Source: Acidimicrobiales bacterium (GTDB taxonomy: Bacteria; Actinomycetota; Acidimicrobiia; Acidimicrobiales; MedAcidi-G1). Taken from it: a DNA stretch of 64,000 bases. Position numbers and translations under genes: made by a program. This document shows positions 9,132-19,632 of the stretch, one piece after another (the stretch's first letter is position 1; every line of letters starts with the position of its first letter). Under the pieces are notes generated by a model. The model had not been told where the DNA came from. It did not search any database and saw only the letters and a program-made list of their open reading frames with translations. The stretch lies in contig JAKURV010000012.1 of NCBI GenBank assembly GCA_022452035.1, forward strand, positions 1 to 64,000. The letters are read 5' to 3'.

Positions 9132-10285
9132 TCGGCCATTTCCCGGTCCTTGGCCACCTCGTCGAGGTCGGCGTATTCCTCGCCGGTGTCCACCCAGTCC
9201 TCGAACTGGATCACGCCGATGTCGGTGAACCGGTCCCGCAGCCATCCGTCGCCGGCGTCCAGCAGGCCCAACTTCTTGCAGTTGGGGACGATCTTGGAGA
9301 ACAGCAGCCGCTGGAAGAGCCTCAAGTCGTCAGGCATGGCCAAGGTGAACTGCACCATCTCCTTGACGTCGACCCCCATGCGCTCCCAGACCTCCTGGCG
9401 CATGAATCGGTCCCGCATCCGCAGGGCCGCCTCAAAGGCAAACTCCTGCCGTTCGCGTAGCTCGGCCACGGTGAGTTCCTGGTACACCTCCTGGAGGCTG
9501 AGCACCCCGAAGGCCACGTGTCGGGCCTCGTCGGACATGACGTAGCGAAGCAACTTCTTGAGCAGCGGCTCCTCGGTGGTCTGGTGCATGAAGCCAAAGG
9601 CAGCCAGGGCTAGCCCTTCCACCATGATCTGCATGCCCAGGTAGGTCATGTCCCAACGGCTGTCCTGAAGGATGTCGTCGAGCAGTGTCCCCAGGTGGGT
9701 GTTGACCGGGTACTTGATGCCGTCCAACTTCTGGTCCAGGTACTGGGCGAAGACCTCGACGTGTCGGGCCTCGTCGACCACCTGGGTGGCGGCGTAGTAC
9801 TTGGCATCGATCCACGGCACTGTCTCGACGATCTTGGCCGTGCACAGCAGGGCGCCCTGCTCGCCGTGCATGAACTGGCTGAGGCTCCAGTTCATGGACT
9901 CGACGCCCAGGTCGGCCCACTCGTCTTCAGTCAGTTTGTGGAGCGGCGAGCGAGGGTTCTCGGCGAAGTAGGCCACCTCCTCGGGGTTGGCCGGAGCCAG
10001 GACGGCGTACGGGTCCACGTCGGTCGACCAGTCCAGGTCGGTTTGGCCGTTCCACTGCGAGGTCTTGGCCTTCTCGTACAGCTTGTCGAGGCTGGCCCGC
10101 TCACCCTTTCCGTAGCCCCAGGTGAAGATGGCATCGGCGTTGTCTTCCACGGTGTGGATCAGCGAGGTCACATCGTCGTTGAATACGGAGAAGTCGCTGA
10201 TCCGGTCCGGGTCGTTGGCGTAGGCACGGAAGTCGAACTCGCCGTCGATGGTCTGCTCGCCGGGCATCGGCTCGGTGGTGGTCAT
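9125..10285 (-). CDS. Ferritin-like diiron protein, paralogue 2
   Basis: This 386-residue protein has two E-X29-D-E-A-R-H motifs: the first Glu is in MHGEQGALL and its pair in VVDEARHVEVF, the second Glu in VEGLALAAFG and its pair in MSDEARHVAFG. This four-Glu/two-His set is that of R2-like diiron enzymes such as ribonucleotide reductase R2, AurF-type N-oxygenases and soluble acyl-ACP desaturases. A diiron oxygenase or desaturase is therefore the best guess; substrate unknown. It lies 39 bp after a paralogue of nearly equal length in a TetR-led operon, with a clear GGAAGGA ribosome site. Confidence 0.75.
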   Translation of the reverse strand: MTTTEPMPGEQTIDGEFDFRAYANDPDRISDFSVFNDDVTSLIHTVEDNADAIFTWGYGKGERASLDKLYEKAKTSQWNGQTDLDWSTDVDPYAVLAPANPEEVAYFAENPRSPLHKLTEDEWADLGVESMNWSLSQFMHGEQGALLCTAKIVETVPWIDAKYYAATQVVDEARHVEVFAQYLDQKLDGIKYPVNTHLGTLLDDILQDSRWDMTYLGMQIMVEGLALAAFGFMHQTTEEPLLKKLLRYVMSDEARHVAFGVLSLQEVYQELTVAELRERQEFAFEAALRMRDRFMRQEVWERMGVDVKEMVQFTLAMPDDLRLFQRLLFSKIVPNCKKLGLLDAGDGWLRDRFTDIGVIQFEDWVDTGEEYADLDEVAKDREMAEG

Positions 10286-10324
10286 GGTGGAAGTCCTTCC
10301 AGTGGCGGCCGGTTTCGGCGGCCT

Positions 10325-11470
10325 TCAGTCGTCGTTCGGCGATAGTCGGTCGGTGGTCGGGTCGGCGAAGATGGGTTCCACGGCGTCACCGATGGTTAGG
10401 GCCTCGGCAGTGTTCTCCCAGTCCTCGTACTGGATGACGCCCATCTCCTGGAAGCGTTCCCGCAGCCAGCCGTCCCGGTGGTCGAGCAGACCGAGCTTCT
10501 TGCAGTTGGGGACGATCTTGGAGAACAGGAGGCGTTGGAGGGCCTGCTGGGAACTCTGTCTGGGGAGCAGTGCTTCGATTTCGGCGTTCTCGATGCCGAA
10601 GCGCGGCCAGAGTTCGGCGTTCAGGGTGCGTCGGCGCATCATGTCGCACGCCTCGTAGGCGAACTCCTGGCGCTCCCGGAACTCGGCGGCCGGTAGGTCG
10701 TCGTAGATCTCTTGCAGCGAGAGGATCCCGAATGCCACGTGCCGAGCCTCGTCGGCCATGACGTACCGAAGCATCTTCTTGAGTAGAGGTTCCTGGGTGG
10801 TCCCGAGCATCAGCCCAAAGGCCGCCAGGGCGAGGCCTTCGATGACCACCTGCATGCCGAGGTAGACGAGGTCCCACCGTTCGTCCCGGAGCACCGTGTC
10901 AAGCAAGGTTTTCAGGTTTTCGTTGATCGGGTAGGTGGTGGGCATCTTCTCGTCGAGGTACCGGGCGAACGCCTCGACGTGGCGGGCCTCGTCGACCACC
11001 TGGGTGGCGCCGTAGTACTTCGCCTCGATCCACGGCACGGACTCAACGAGCCGGGCTGTGCACAGCAGGGCGCCCTGCTCTCCGTGGAGGAACTGGCTGA
11101 GGGAGGCGGCTTGGGAGTGGAGGGCGAACTCCACCCACTGGTCTTCGTCCCACGAGGCGACGGGGGAGCCCTTGACGTCGAGCAGGCTGCGGGCCGGCAT
11201 GCCAGCTGGGATGCCGGTCGCTTCGGCCTGGAGGCGGATCATGCGCTCGGGGTCGACGGGGGTCGACCAGTCGAGATCGTCGCTGACGTTCCACTGCGAA
11301 CGCTTGGCTTTTTCGTAGAGGCGGTTCAGGCCGTCGCGGCCCCGCTCGTAGTCCCAGGTGAACTGCGTGTCGAACTCGGCTCGGACCGATTCCATGAGGA
11401 GGTCGAACTCGGTGGGCTCGGCCTGGTTCCCGCTGTCGTCCCCGGTGGTTTGAGGTTCAGTGATGGTCAT
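10325..11470 (-). CDS. Ferritin-like diiron protein, paralogue 1
   Basis: A 381-residue paralogue of the next gene, with the same two E-X29-DEARH motifs (HGEQGALLCTAR to VVDEARHVEAF, and VEGLALAAFGLM to MADEARHVAFG) and the same C-terminal block SKIVPNCKKLGLLD..GWLR. Its ATG overlaps the TetR gene's TGA by 4 bases, so it is translationally coupled to its probable regulator. The two diiron proteins may form a hetero-oligomer or act on different substrates. R2-like chemistry is expected from the ligands; neither substrate nor partner reductase is visible nearby. Confidence 0.75.
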   Translation of the reverse strand: MTITEPQTTGDDSGNQAEPTEFDLLMESVRAEFDTQFTWDYERGRDGLNRLYEKAKRSQWNVSDDLDWSTPVDPERMIRLQAEATGIPAGMPARSLLDVKGSPVASWDEDQWVEFALHSQAASLSQFLHGEQGALLCTARLVESVPWIEAKYYGATQVVDEARHVEAFARYLDEKMPTTYPINENLKTLLDTVLRDERWDLVYLGMQVVIEGLALAAFGLMLGTTQEPLLKKMLRYVMADEARHVAFGILSLQEIYDDLPAAEFRERQEFAYEACDMMRRRTLNAELWPRFGIENAEIEALLPRQSSQQALQRLLFSKIVPNCKKLGLLDHRDGWLRERFQEMGVIQYEDWENTAEALTIGDAVEPIFADPTTDRLSPNDD

Positions 11471-12117
11471 GTCAGATCTCCGGCGGTCGCCGTTTCCCCG
11501 GTGGGTGGACCGGCCAGGCCAGCGATCACCCGGTTGATCACCTCGTGCCAGTTCTCGCCCGCGGGGAGTTCCAGGCCCATGGAGCGGGTCAACAGCATCC
11601 CGAAGCCGATGGCGTGGGCCAGGCGGACCACGGACTGCTCGTCTAGCCCCGGGTCGAACAGGCCCTCGGTGGTGGCCTCGTCTACCAGCTTGCCGAGGCG
11701 CCGATCCTCTTCTTCGACCCGGCGGCGTAGGCGGTCAGCCAGGTCGGGGTCGCGGCGGGCCGCCACTACGGCCTCCAGGAAGAGGGCGTGCCCACCATCC
11801 AGCGGGTCGAGGAGGTGGTCGCCGAGGCTGGACAAGACCTCGGTGGGGGAGCTGACGGCTGATCCGCCGTTCAGGATGTTGTCGATGGAGTCGGGTACGT
11901 GGTGGTCGACCGCTTCCAGGAGCAGTTCGGCCTTGCCGCCGTACCGGCTGTAGATAGCGCCGGTGGTTACCCCGGCCCGACGGGCGATCTCGGCAACTCC
12001 GGCCCGCTCGTAGCCCTTCTCGGCGAACACCTCGGCTGCCGCGTGTAACAGGCGATGGGTCAGGTCGTCGCCGGGGCGCCAGGCCTCGTCAGTCTGGATC
12101 GTTTCCTGATCTGCCAC
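11467..12117 (-). CDS. TetR-family transcriptional regulator
   Basis: A 216-residue repressor with an N-terminal helix-turn-helix: VAEIARRAGVTTGAIYSRYGGKAELLLEAV at about residues 40-70, followed by a helical ligand-binding domain. The GTG at 12117 is the only plausible start; the only purine-rich stretch (GGGAG) abuts it, suggesting leaderless or weakly initiated translation. A 19-bp imperfect palindrome lies 6-24 bp upstream, so autoregulation and control of the divergent luciferase-like gene are likely. It heads the operon of two diiron proteins, which it probably controls in response to an unknown lipid or hydrophobic ligand. Confidence 0.88.
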   Translation of the reverse strand: MADQETIQTDEAWRPGDDLTHRLLHAAAEVFAEKGYERAGVAEIARRAGVTTGAIYSRYGGKAELLLEAVDHHVPDSIDNILNGGSAVSSPTEVLSSLGDHLLDPLDGGHALFLEAVVAARRDPDLADRLRRRVEEEDRRLGKLVDEATTEGLFDPGLDEQSVVRLAHAIGFGMLLTRSMGLELPAGENWHEVINRVIAGLAGPPTGETATAGDLT

Positions 12118-12122
12118 CTCCC

Positions 12123-12141
12123 GATAATAACGATGATTATC
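12123..12141. promoter_or_regulatory. Candidate TetR operator palindrome
   Basis: GATAATAACGATGATTATC forms inverted half sites GATAAT and ATTATC, an A/T-rich island in high-GC DNA. It sits between the divergent TetR gene (start 12117) and the oxidoreductase gene (start 12215). It probably overlaps a -10 element reading toward the TetR gene. Confidence 0.65.
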
Positions 12142-12214
12142 CGTGGGTCAAGGACGGGGCGTGACCGGAGGGCTAGTTTCCGGCCGAATCACCGAGCGAG
12201 AAAGGGCACGCCCC

Positions 12215-13060
12215 ATGCACTTCGGTGTCTGCTTCTTCCCCACGGCTTACGCCATCAGTCCCCTCGAACTGGGACCTGCTCTCGAGGAACGCGGCTTCGA
12301 GTCGGTCTGGTTGGCCGAGCACAGCCACATTCCAGCATCACGCACCTCGCCGTGGCCCGGTGGACCGGATCTTCCACAGATGTACTACGACACCCTGGAT
12401 CCGTTCGTGACCCTGGGCGCCATGGCAGCAACTACCACGACCCTGAGGTTGGGTACCGGCATCACCCTCGTCATTCAACGGGATCCCATCCACACTGCCA
12501 AGGAGGTGGCCAGCCTCGACGTGTTGTCCGGAGGGCGTGTCCTGTTCGGCGTCGGAGCCGGCTGGAACCTGGAGGAGATGGCCGACCACGGCACCGACCC
12601 CGATCGCCGGTTCGGCCTGATGCGAGAGCGGGTGGAGGCCATGAAGGCCGTTTGGACTTCTGAGGTTGCCGAGTATCACGGCGATCAGGTCGGCTTCGAC
12701 CCGATGTACCAGAATCCCAAACCGGTCCAGTCTCCGCACCCACCCGTCCACGTCGGTGGCGTAGCCCCCGGGGGACTGCGTCGGGCTGTGGCCTACGGCG
12801 ACGGGTGGATCCCCATCGGCGGACGAACAAACGTCGATGGGGCGGAACTCTCCGCCCTCCGGGCCGAGGCCTGTGCGGCAGCCGGGCGCGATCCGACCAC
12901 CCTGGAGATCTCCATCTACTACGCCTCGCCCGATCCGGCCGTCCTGGCCAACCTGGCCGAGCACGGAATCGAACGGGTGGCCTTTGCCGTACCGTCGGCG
13001 CCTCGGGACGAGGTCCTACCGGTCCTCGACCGGTACGCCGAGGTGATGTCCTCGCTCTAG
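12215..13060 (+). CDS. Luciferase-like (LLM class) F420-dependent oxidoreductase
   Basis: A 281-residue TIM-barrel protein of the bacterial luciferase superfamily. It shows the typical N-terminal strand MHFGVCFFPT, the SVWLAEHSHIP segment, RLGTGITLVIQRDPIHTAKEVASLDVLSGGRVLFGVGAGWN and the later PPVHVGGVAPGGLRRAVAYGDGWIP. Such actinobacterial proteins usually bind coenzyme F420; that cofactor is inferred. The ATG at 12215 was chosen because it begins the first barrel strand. It diverges from the TetR/diiron operon across the palindrome at 12123 and may share its regulator. Confidence 0.85.
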   Translation: MHFGVCFFPTAYAISPLELGPALEERGFESVWLAEHSHIPASRTSPWPGGPDLPQMYYDTLDPFVTLGAMAATTTTLRLGTGITLVIQRDPIHTAKEVASLDVLSGGRVLFGVGAGWNLEEMADHGTDPDRRFGLMRERVEAMKAVWTSEVAEYHGDQVGFDPMYQNPKPVQSPHPPVHVGGVAPGGLRRAVAYGDGWIPIGGRTNVDGAELSALRAEACAAAGRDPTTLEISIYYASPDPAVLANLAEHGIERVAFAVPSAPRDEVLPVLDRYAEVMSSL

Positions 13061-13121
13061 CCGAGGGTCTGGTTTTGGAGGAGATCGCCTTCAGGCGTGC
13101 TCCGGCGTCAATGTGTTGAGA

Positions 13122-15329
<2,208 letters not shown>

Positions 15330-15354
15330 TCAATCTAGACGGCGTCGCTACTCA

Positions 15355-15406
15355 GACCTCAAAGTAGAGCGGCTCATTCTGTCCTCTAAGTAGCGAGGCT
15401 CATTCT
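15355..15406. repeat. Two 26-bp tandem direct repeats upstream of katG
   Basis: Units 15355-15380 and 15381-15406 agree at 22 of 26 positions; on the minus strand each begins AGAATGAGCC. The unit distal to katG contains the stop codon of the selenoprotein gene. Their place 70-120 bp before katG suggests a regulator-binding array or a recent small duplication. Confidence 0.6.
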
Positions 15407-15672
15407 TCGCCGTAGCGGGATACGTCTGGTCCCATGAGATTCGCGAACAGGCCCAGTACCTCGCCGGGTTCGGCGTGGCGGCCGGTCTGGGCCTTGGAGT
15501 AGATCAGGTCCCCGTCGACTGTCACGTCGAACACGCCGTTCTCGCCCGTGACCAGCCGAAGGTCCTCAATGACGTGCTGGTAGTTGGCCAGCAGGTCCTC
15601 AGCCGCGCCCACGGCGCGGGAGGAATAGTCTCAGGGAACGCAGTAGGTGATCTGGATGTGGTGGTTCGCCAT
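15400..15672 (-). CDS. SelW/SelT/SelH-type (Rdx family) selenoprotein with in-frame UGA
   Basis: Reading from ATG 15672, an in-frame TGA at codon 14 (15633-15631) falls exactly where the Rdx redox motif C-x-x-U is expected: Tyr-Cys-Val-Pro-Sec. Beyond it the frame continues to a normal stop, giving 90 residues with the family features: a helix of paired hydrophobics, then GVFDVTVDGDLIYSKAQTGRHAEPGEV. The thioredoxin-like Rdx family carries CxxC or CxxU and acts in thiol redox control. A perfect hairpin (15603-15619) starts 11 nt after the UGA. The gene follows the lipid kinase gene by 10 bp. A conventional call would start at the GTG at 15612 and lose the active site. Confidence 0.85.
15603..15619 (-). 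promoter_or_regulatory. Candidate bacterial SECIS hairpin of the SelW-like gene
   Basis: On the minus strand CCGCGCC pairs perfectly with GGCGCGG around a GTG loop. The loop begins 18 nt after the UGA, within the spacing of bacterial SECIS elements, and its first base is the expected G. Confidence 0.7.
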
Positions 15673-15682
15673 GGGCCGGACA

Positions 15683-16606
15683 TTAGACGCGGCCAGGCGG
15701 TCGGGTCGTGGCTCCGGCAACCCAGAGGGCTCCCGGGCGGGCGGCCAGGGTGCACGGCATCGACCCGAAAGGCTCTCCGTCGGCTCTCACCAGCGGGTCA
15801 GCGTCGATGGCCTCCATGCGGACCTCGGCCGCCTGGTGGACCGAAACGTCGGGATGGTCGAGGTGGGCGCCGGTCCGGACCTTCCCGAAGGACCGCAACA
15901 GATCGAGGCGGCCAACGTCGCCGACGAGGCACACGTCCAGCAGCCCGTCGTCGGGAACGGCATCAGGGCAGATCCGCATCCCGCCGCCGAATAGGCCGGT
16001 GTTAGCCACCACCAGCACGGCAGCGCGCTCCTCGCGCTCCTTGCCATCGAGGACGAGCCGAAACAGCCCTGGCCGCATCGTCGGGATCCCGAGGAGGGTG
16101 GCCACCGTGTAGCGGGACGGCCCCCGGGGGACCCTCATGGCCTCGGCCCGGACATTGACGGCTGCCGGGAAGCCGGCGACACAACTGGTTACCGCGTGGG
16201 ACGGGCGAGAAAGAGACCCGTCGTCGTCCACCTTTGTGATCACGTCTACCGCTGTCGGGTCTTTCAGGGAGCGGTCGACGCGGTCCTCCAGGGACCCTCC
16301 AGCCAGGCCGAGGGCCTCGGCGGCGTCGTTGCCGGTCCCGCCGGCCACGATGCCCAACACGGTGGACGTCCCGGCTACCGCCCCGGTCGCCAGGTGCACG
16401 ATCCCGTCTCCGCCGAAGGCCACTATCCGCTCAACGCCCGCCACTACCGCGTGGTGGGCGGCCGCCTGGGCAACGTCGGCCGACGACGAGTCAAGGACTA
16501 GCGGCTCTACGCCGTGCTCCCGGAGCCGGGCTAGCACCCGGTCCACCTGGCTGGCGGCCCGCCCTTGGCGGGCTGCCGGGTTCACCAGGAGTGCCACATG
16601 CGACAT
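15683..16606 (-). CDS. Diacylglycerol/sphingosine kinase-family lipid kinase
   Basis: A 307-residue protein with the DAGK catalytic fold: N-terminal LLVNPAARQGRA, the nucleotide-binding FGGDGIVHLATGAV, GIVAGGTGNDAAEALGL and a C-terminal GLLDVCLVGDVGR block. It would phosphorylate a membrane lipid (diacylglycerol or a related polyprenol or sphingoid base); the exact lipid is unknown. The ATG at 16606 begins the first beta strand, so the longer upstream reading was rejected. It is 10 bp upstream of the SelW-like selenoprotein gene, probably in one operon, and divergent from the cupredoxin gene 34 bp away. Confidence 0.88.
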   Translation of the reverse strand: MSHVALLVNPAARQGRAASQVDRVLARLREHGVEPLVLDSSSADVAQAAAHHAVVAGVERIVAFGGDGIVHLATGAVAGTSTVLGIVAGGTGNDAAEALGLAGGSLEDRVDRSLKDPTAVDVITKVDDDGSLSRPSHAVTSCVAGFPAAVNVRAEAMRVPRGPSRYTVATLLGIPTMRPGLFRLVLDGKEREERAAVLVVANTGLFGGGMRICPDAVPDDGLLDVCLVGDVGRLDLLRSFGKVRTGAHLDHPDVSVHQAAEVRMEAIDADPLVRADGEPFGSMPCTLAARPGALWVAGATTRPPGRV

Positions 16607-16640
16607 GGGCCCATCATCGTCGATCGGTAGCCTCGGTCCC

Positions 16641-17021
16641 ATGACCACGCCGCGTGCCATCCTCGGGACCACTGTTTCAGCCGTCCTCCTGGTCTGTGCC
16701 TGCGGCGGGGGTGGGGGCGGTTCGGGAACCACCAGCACGGCCGAGGACGGCGTCCTACGGGTCGTCGCCCTGGACACCCAGGACTTCGACGCCGACGGCT
16801 ACCGGATGGCTGCAGGCGAGGTCACCGTCGAGTACCAGCTCTCAGGGTTCCAGCTTCACACGCTGGTCGTCGAGGGCCGGGAGGACGAACTGCGCCTCGA
16901 GGTCGAAAATGGGGGAACGGATTCCGGGACCATCACCCTGGAGCCCGGTCGCTACATCCTCTACTGCGACGTGGCTGGCCACCGGGAAGGTGGGATGGAG
17001 GCCCGGCTGCTCGTCGAGTAG
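16641..17021 (+). CDS. Cupredoxin-like lipoprotein
   Basis: A 126-residue secreted protein with a lipobox (LLVCAC, Cys20) followed by a Gly-rich linker. The rest is a small beta-barrel with a type 1 copper pattern: His in FQLHTLVVEG, Cys in YILYCDVAGH, His seven residues later in AGHREGG, and Met in GGMEARLL. It is therefore likely a membrane-anchored electron carrier on the outer face of the membrane. No oxidase gene is adjacent. It ends before a perfect 10-bp terminator hairpin shared with the convergent PuuD-like gene. Confidence 0.8.
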   Translation: MTTPRAILGTTVSAVLLVCACGGGGGGSGTTSTAEDGVLRVVALDTQDFDADGYRMAAGEVTVEYQLSGFQLHTLVVEGREDELRLEVENGGTDSGTITLEPGRYILYCDVAGHREGGMEARLLVE

Positions 17022-17037
17022 TCCGGAAAACCGTCAC

Positions 17038-17059
17038 GGCCCGCCCTAAAGGGCGGGCC
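17038..17059. terminator. Bidirectional terminator hairpin
   Basis: GGCCCGCCCT and AGGGCGGGCC form a perfect 10-bp stem with an AA centre, midway between the convergent cupredoxin and PuuD-like genes. No long T-run follows. Confidence 0.75.
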
Positions 17060-17082
17060 GATCGGTGTTCAGGCGCTCAGGA

Positions 17083-17823
17083 TCAGGCGACGATTTCGAA
17101 GAGCAGGTGCAACACGACGGTGATGGCCAGGCCGTACACGATGGTGTCCTGGTGCTTGTCCAGCACCTTCTTGTTGATGGCGCTGTCGTAGCCGCCCACT
17201 TTGCCGAGGGCCGAGAGTTCCATCACGATCCAGATCACCGCGAAGACGATCCAGATGGTGGCGCGGGCACCGGAGTCCGGGTTGCCGAAGTTCATGCCGA
17301 AATGGCTGGGCCACATCATGAAGAAGATCAGCGGGATCGAGAACAGCGTGTTGACTCGGCTGGCCCGTCCGGCCCGTTTGGCCGCTGCCGGGGCCTCCGA
17401 GTCGGCCTCACCACCCTCTGACACCCGCACCGAGGACCCAATGGCGATCTTCTGGGCCGGCCAGATGACCATCCATACGTTGGCTGCCATGGTCGTGCCC
17501 AGCACGGCGCCGAAGGCGATTCCCATACCGGAGGCCGACCTCCAGTAGTCCATCTCGTGGAGCAACTCCTGGTGGGCGAGGATCCAGATACCCGACACCC
17601 AGGTAAGGGCAGCCGCCCAACGGAACCACCACAGGGTCCGCCAGGTGATCTTGCGCAGCGCCTCGCCTCGGGCCCCGTCGCTCATCTCACCGAAGGCCGC
17701 GCCTTGGATGAAGTTAAAGAAGTACAGGAGGCCGATCCAGGTAATCCCACCCAGATAGTGGGCATACCGGCCGACGGCCTGGCCGCCCCCGGTCATCCCC
17801 ATCCAGTCACTGAACAGTTCCAC
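17083..17823 (-). CDS. Membrane protein resembling the urate hydroxylase PuuD membrane domain
   Basis: A 246-residue protein with about seven hydrophobic segments. The opening GQAVGRYAHYLGGITWIGLLYFFNFIQGAAFGEM is characteristic of the DUF989/PuuD membrane family. Helical His residues (YAHYLGG, ILAHQELLHEM, MMWPSHFGMNF) could bind haem. Canonical PuuD is ~400 residues with a C-terminal cytochrome c domain; that part is absent and no purine-catabolism gene is near, so urate oxidation is doubtful. It starts at GTG with GGGAG upstream. A haem-containing membrane redox protein is the safer description. Confidence 0.6.
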   Translation of the reverse strand: MELFSDWMGMTGGGQAVGRYAHYLGGITWIGLLYFFNFIQGAAFGEMSDGARGEALRKITWRTLWWFRWAAALTWVSGIWILAHQELLHEMDYWRSASGMGIAFGAVLGTTMAANVWMVIWPAQKIAIGSSVRVSEGGEADSEAPAAAKRAGRASRVNTLFSIPLIFFMMWPSHFGMNFGNPDSGARATIWIVFAVIWIVMELSALGKVGGYDSAINKKVLDKHQDTIVYGLAITVVLHLLFEIVA

Positions 17824-17929
17824 GAAGGTCTCCCTCGGCTCGGTGTGGGCGTACGACTCCGATCATGGCATGCACCACGCGCGGCGACAACGACCGGGGA
17901 GGTCCAGCCACCATCGACCGGCAGGTCGG

Positions 17930-19552
17930 TCAGTCCACGAGCACGTCGGCGAAGCGGTCCCGCAGGGTCTTCTTGGAGAACTTTCCGACCGAGGTCTTGG
18001 GGACCTCTTCGATGAACTCCACCCGATCGGGCAGCCACCACTTGACGACCCGGCCTTCAAGCCACTCCAGAACCTCGTCGGCGGTCAGGTCAGCACCTTC
18101 GACCGGGACCACGCAGGCCATGGCCCGCTCGCCCCACCTGGTGGACGCCACGCCGATTACGGCTGCCTCGACCACGTCGGGGTGGGCCATGATTTCGTTC
18201 TCCAACTCCACTGAGCTGATCCATTCGCCGCCCGACTTGATGAGGTCCTTGGTGCGGTCAACGAGGCGGATGTAGCCCTCGGGATCGGCGGTGGCTACGT
18301 CTCCGGTCTTGAGCCAACCGTCGTCGGTGAACGACTCCGGTGCCCGGTCGTCGTTGTAGTACGTGCGGGCCACCCATGGTCCCCGCACCTGAAGTTCGCC
18401 ACTGGTCTCACCGTCCCACGGGATTTCTTCGCCGGTTTCCGGCTCGGCAATCCGGAAGTCGACGGCCGGCGCGATCAGGCCGATGGTGGTCCGGAGGTCG
18501 GCCTTGGCCTCGTCGTCCAGGTCGTCCAGCGTGGATTTGATGGTGCAGACGGCACCGATTGGACTGGTTTCGGTCATGCCCCATGCCTGGAGGATCGGCA
18601 GACCGGTGGTCTTGCGGTAGCCCTCGGACAGGGCCTTAGGGACGGCCGAGCCGCCGCAGGGGATGGCCCGCAGCGCTGACACGTCTCGGCCCTCGAGTTC
18701 GGGGAGCACTCCCATCCAGATGGTGGGCACGCCGGCGGCCACCGTGACCCCCTCATCCTCGATGAGAGTGGCCAGGGCGCCCGGCGACAGGTCGGCACCC
18801 GGCATGACCAGCGTGGCTCCAGTGGCCACCCCGGCGTGGGCCAGACCCCAGGCGTTGGCGTGGAACATGGGGACCACGGGAAGGATCACATCCCGCTCGT
18901 TGATTCCCAGGGTGTCGGACATCATCACCCCGAAGGTGTGCAGCACCATCGATCGGTGGGAGTAGACGACCCCTTTGGGGTTCCCGGTGGTTCCCGACGT
19001 GTACATCATCGAGCCGGCTCTGTTCTCCTCGAAGGTGGTCCAGTCGACTGGCGAGGCGGCACCCAGCAGGTCCTCGTAGTCGTGGACCTCCTGAGAGATG
19101 GCGTCGCCGTCCGGTGCCGGGGCGCCATCGTCCATGAGGACCACGTGGCGGACCGTCTCGAAGGTCTCCATGAGTGGCCAGATGAGGCCGGCCACCGAGT
19201 GGTCGAGGAAGATCACCTCGTCCTCGCCGTGGTTCACGATGTAGGTGAGCTGTTCGGGGAACAGCCGCAGGTTGAGGGTGTGTGACACCCGGCCGGTGCA
19301 CGGCGGGGCGAAGTAGAGCTCCAGGTGGCGAGCCGTGTTCCAAGCGAAGGTGGCCACCCGGCCGTCATCGCTGATGCCCAGGTCGTCAAGTACACCGCCC
19401 AGACGGCGGGTTCGTTCGCCCCACTCGCCGTACGTGATCCGCTGGATCCCTGTCGGAGTGGCGGTTAATACCTGCTTGTCAGCGAACAGCCGGGTAGCAC
19501 GGTCGAATAGGTGAGTTAGGGACAGCGGTGTGTCCATCATCAAGCCGTCCAT
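17930..19552 (-). CDS. Long-chain fatty-acid-CoA ligase (FadD-like)
   Basis: A 540-residue ANL ligase. MMYTSGTTGNPKGVVYSH lies near residue 190, LQAWGMTETSPIG near 335, DGWLKTGDVATADPEGY near 425 and KTSVGKFSKKTLRDRF at the C-terminus, which supplies the catalytic lysine. It should activate a medium- or long-chain fatty acid. The ATG at 19552 (with GGAGGGAG upstream) was used because the much longer open frame beyond it is antisense coding of neighbouring genes; a second ATG 12 bases inside is an alternative start. It is last in a same-strand run with the MauE-like gene. Confidence 0.9.
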   Translation of the reverse strand: MDGLMMDTPLSLTHLFDRATRLFADKQVLTATPTGIQRITYGEWGERTRRLGGVLDDLGISDDGRVATFAWNTARHLELYFAPPCTGRVSHTLNLRLFPEQLTYIVNHGEDEVIFLDHSVAGLIWPLMETFETVRHVVLMDDGAPAPDGDAISQEVHDYEDLLGAASPVDWTTFEENRAGSMMYTSGTTGNPKGVVYSHRSMVLHTFGVMMSDTLGINERDVILPVVPMFHANAWGLAHAGVATGATLVMPGADLSPGALATLIEDEGVTVAAGVPTIWMGVLPELEGRDVSALRAIPCGGSAVPKALSEGYRKTTGLPILQAWGMTETSPIGAVCTIKSTLDDLDDEAKADLRTTIGLIAPAVDFRIAEPETGEEIPWDGETSGELQVRGPWVARTYYNDDRAPESFTDDGWLKTGDVATADPEGYIRLVDRTKDLIKSGGEWISSVELENEIMAHPDVVEAAVIGVASTRWGERAMACVVPVEGADLTADEVLEWLEGRVVKWWLPDRVEFIEEVPKTSVGKFSKKTLRDRFADVLVD

Positions 19553-19632
19553 AGTGGGGCTCCCTCCTCTTCGACGCGTGTGGGGTCGGTGGACTGGTGC
19601 CGCGGACGGTACCAGTCGGCTCGGATCCACTC

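Noticed and set aside
15400-15612. 70-residue protein starting at internal GTG 15612
   Set aside because: It lacks the redox motif; reading through the UGA from ATG 15672 restores the family N-terminus.
17083-17823. Complete urate hydroxylase
   Set aside because: The C-terminal cytochrome domain and any purine-degradation neighbours are missing, so only membrane-domain similarity is claimed.
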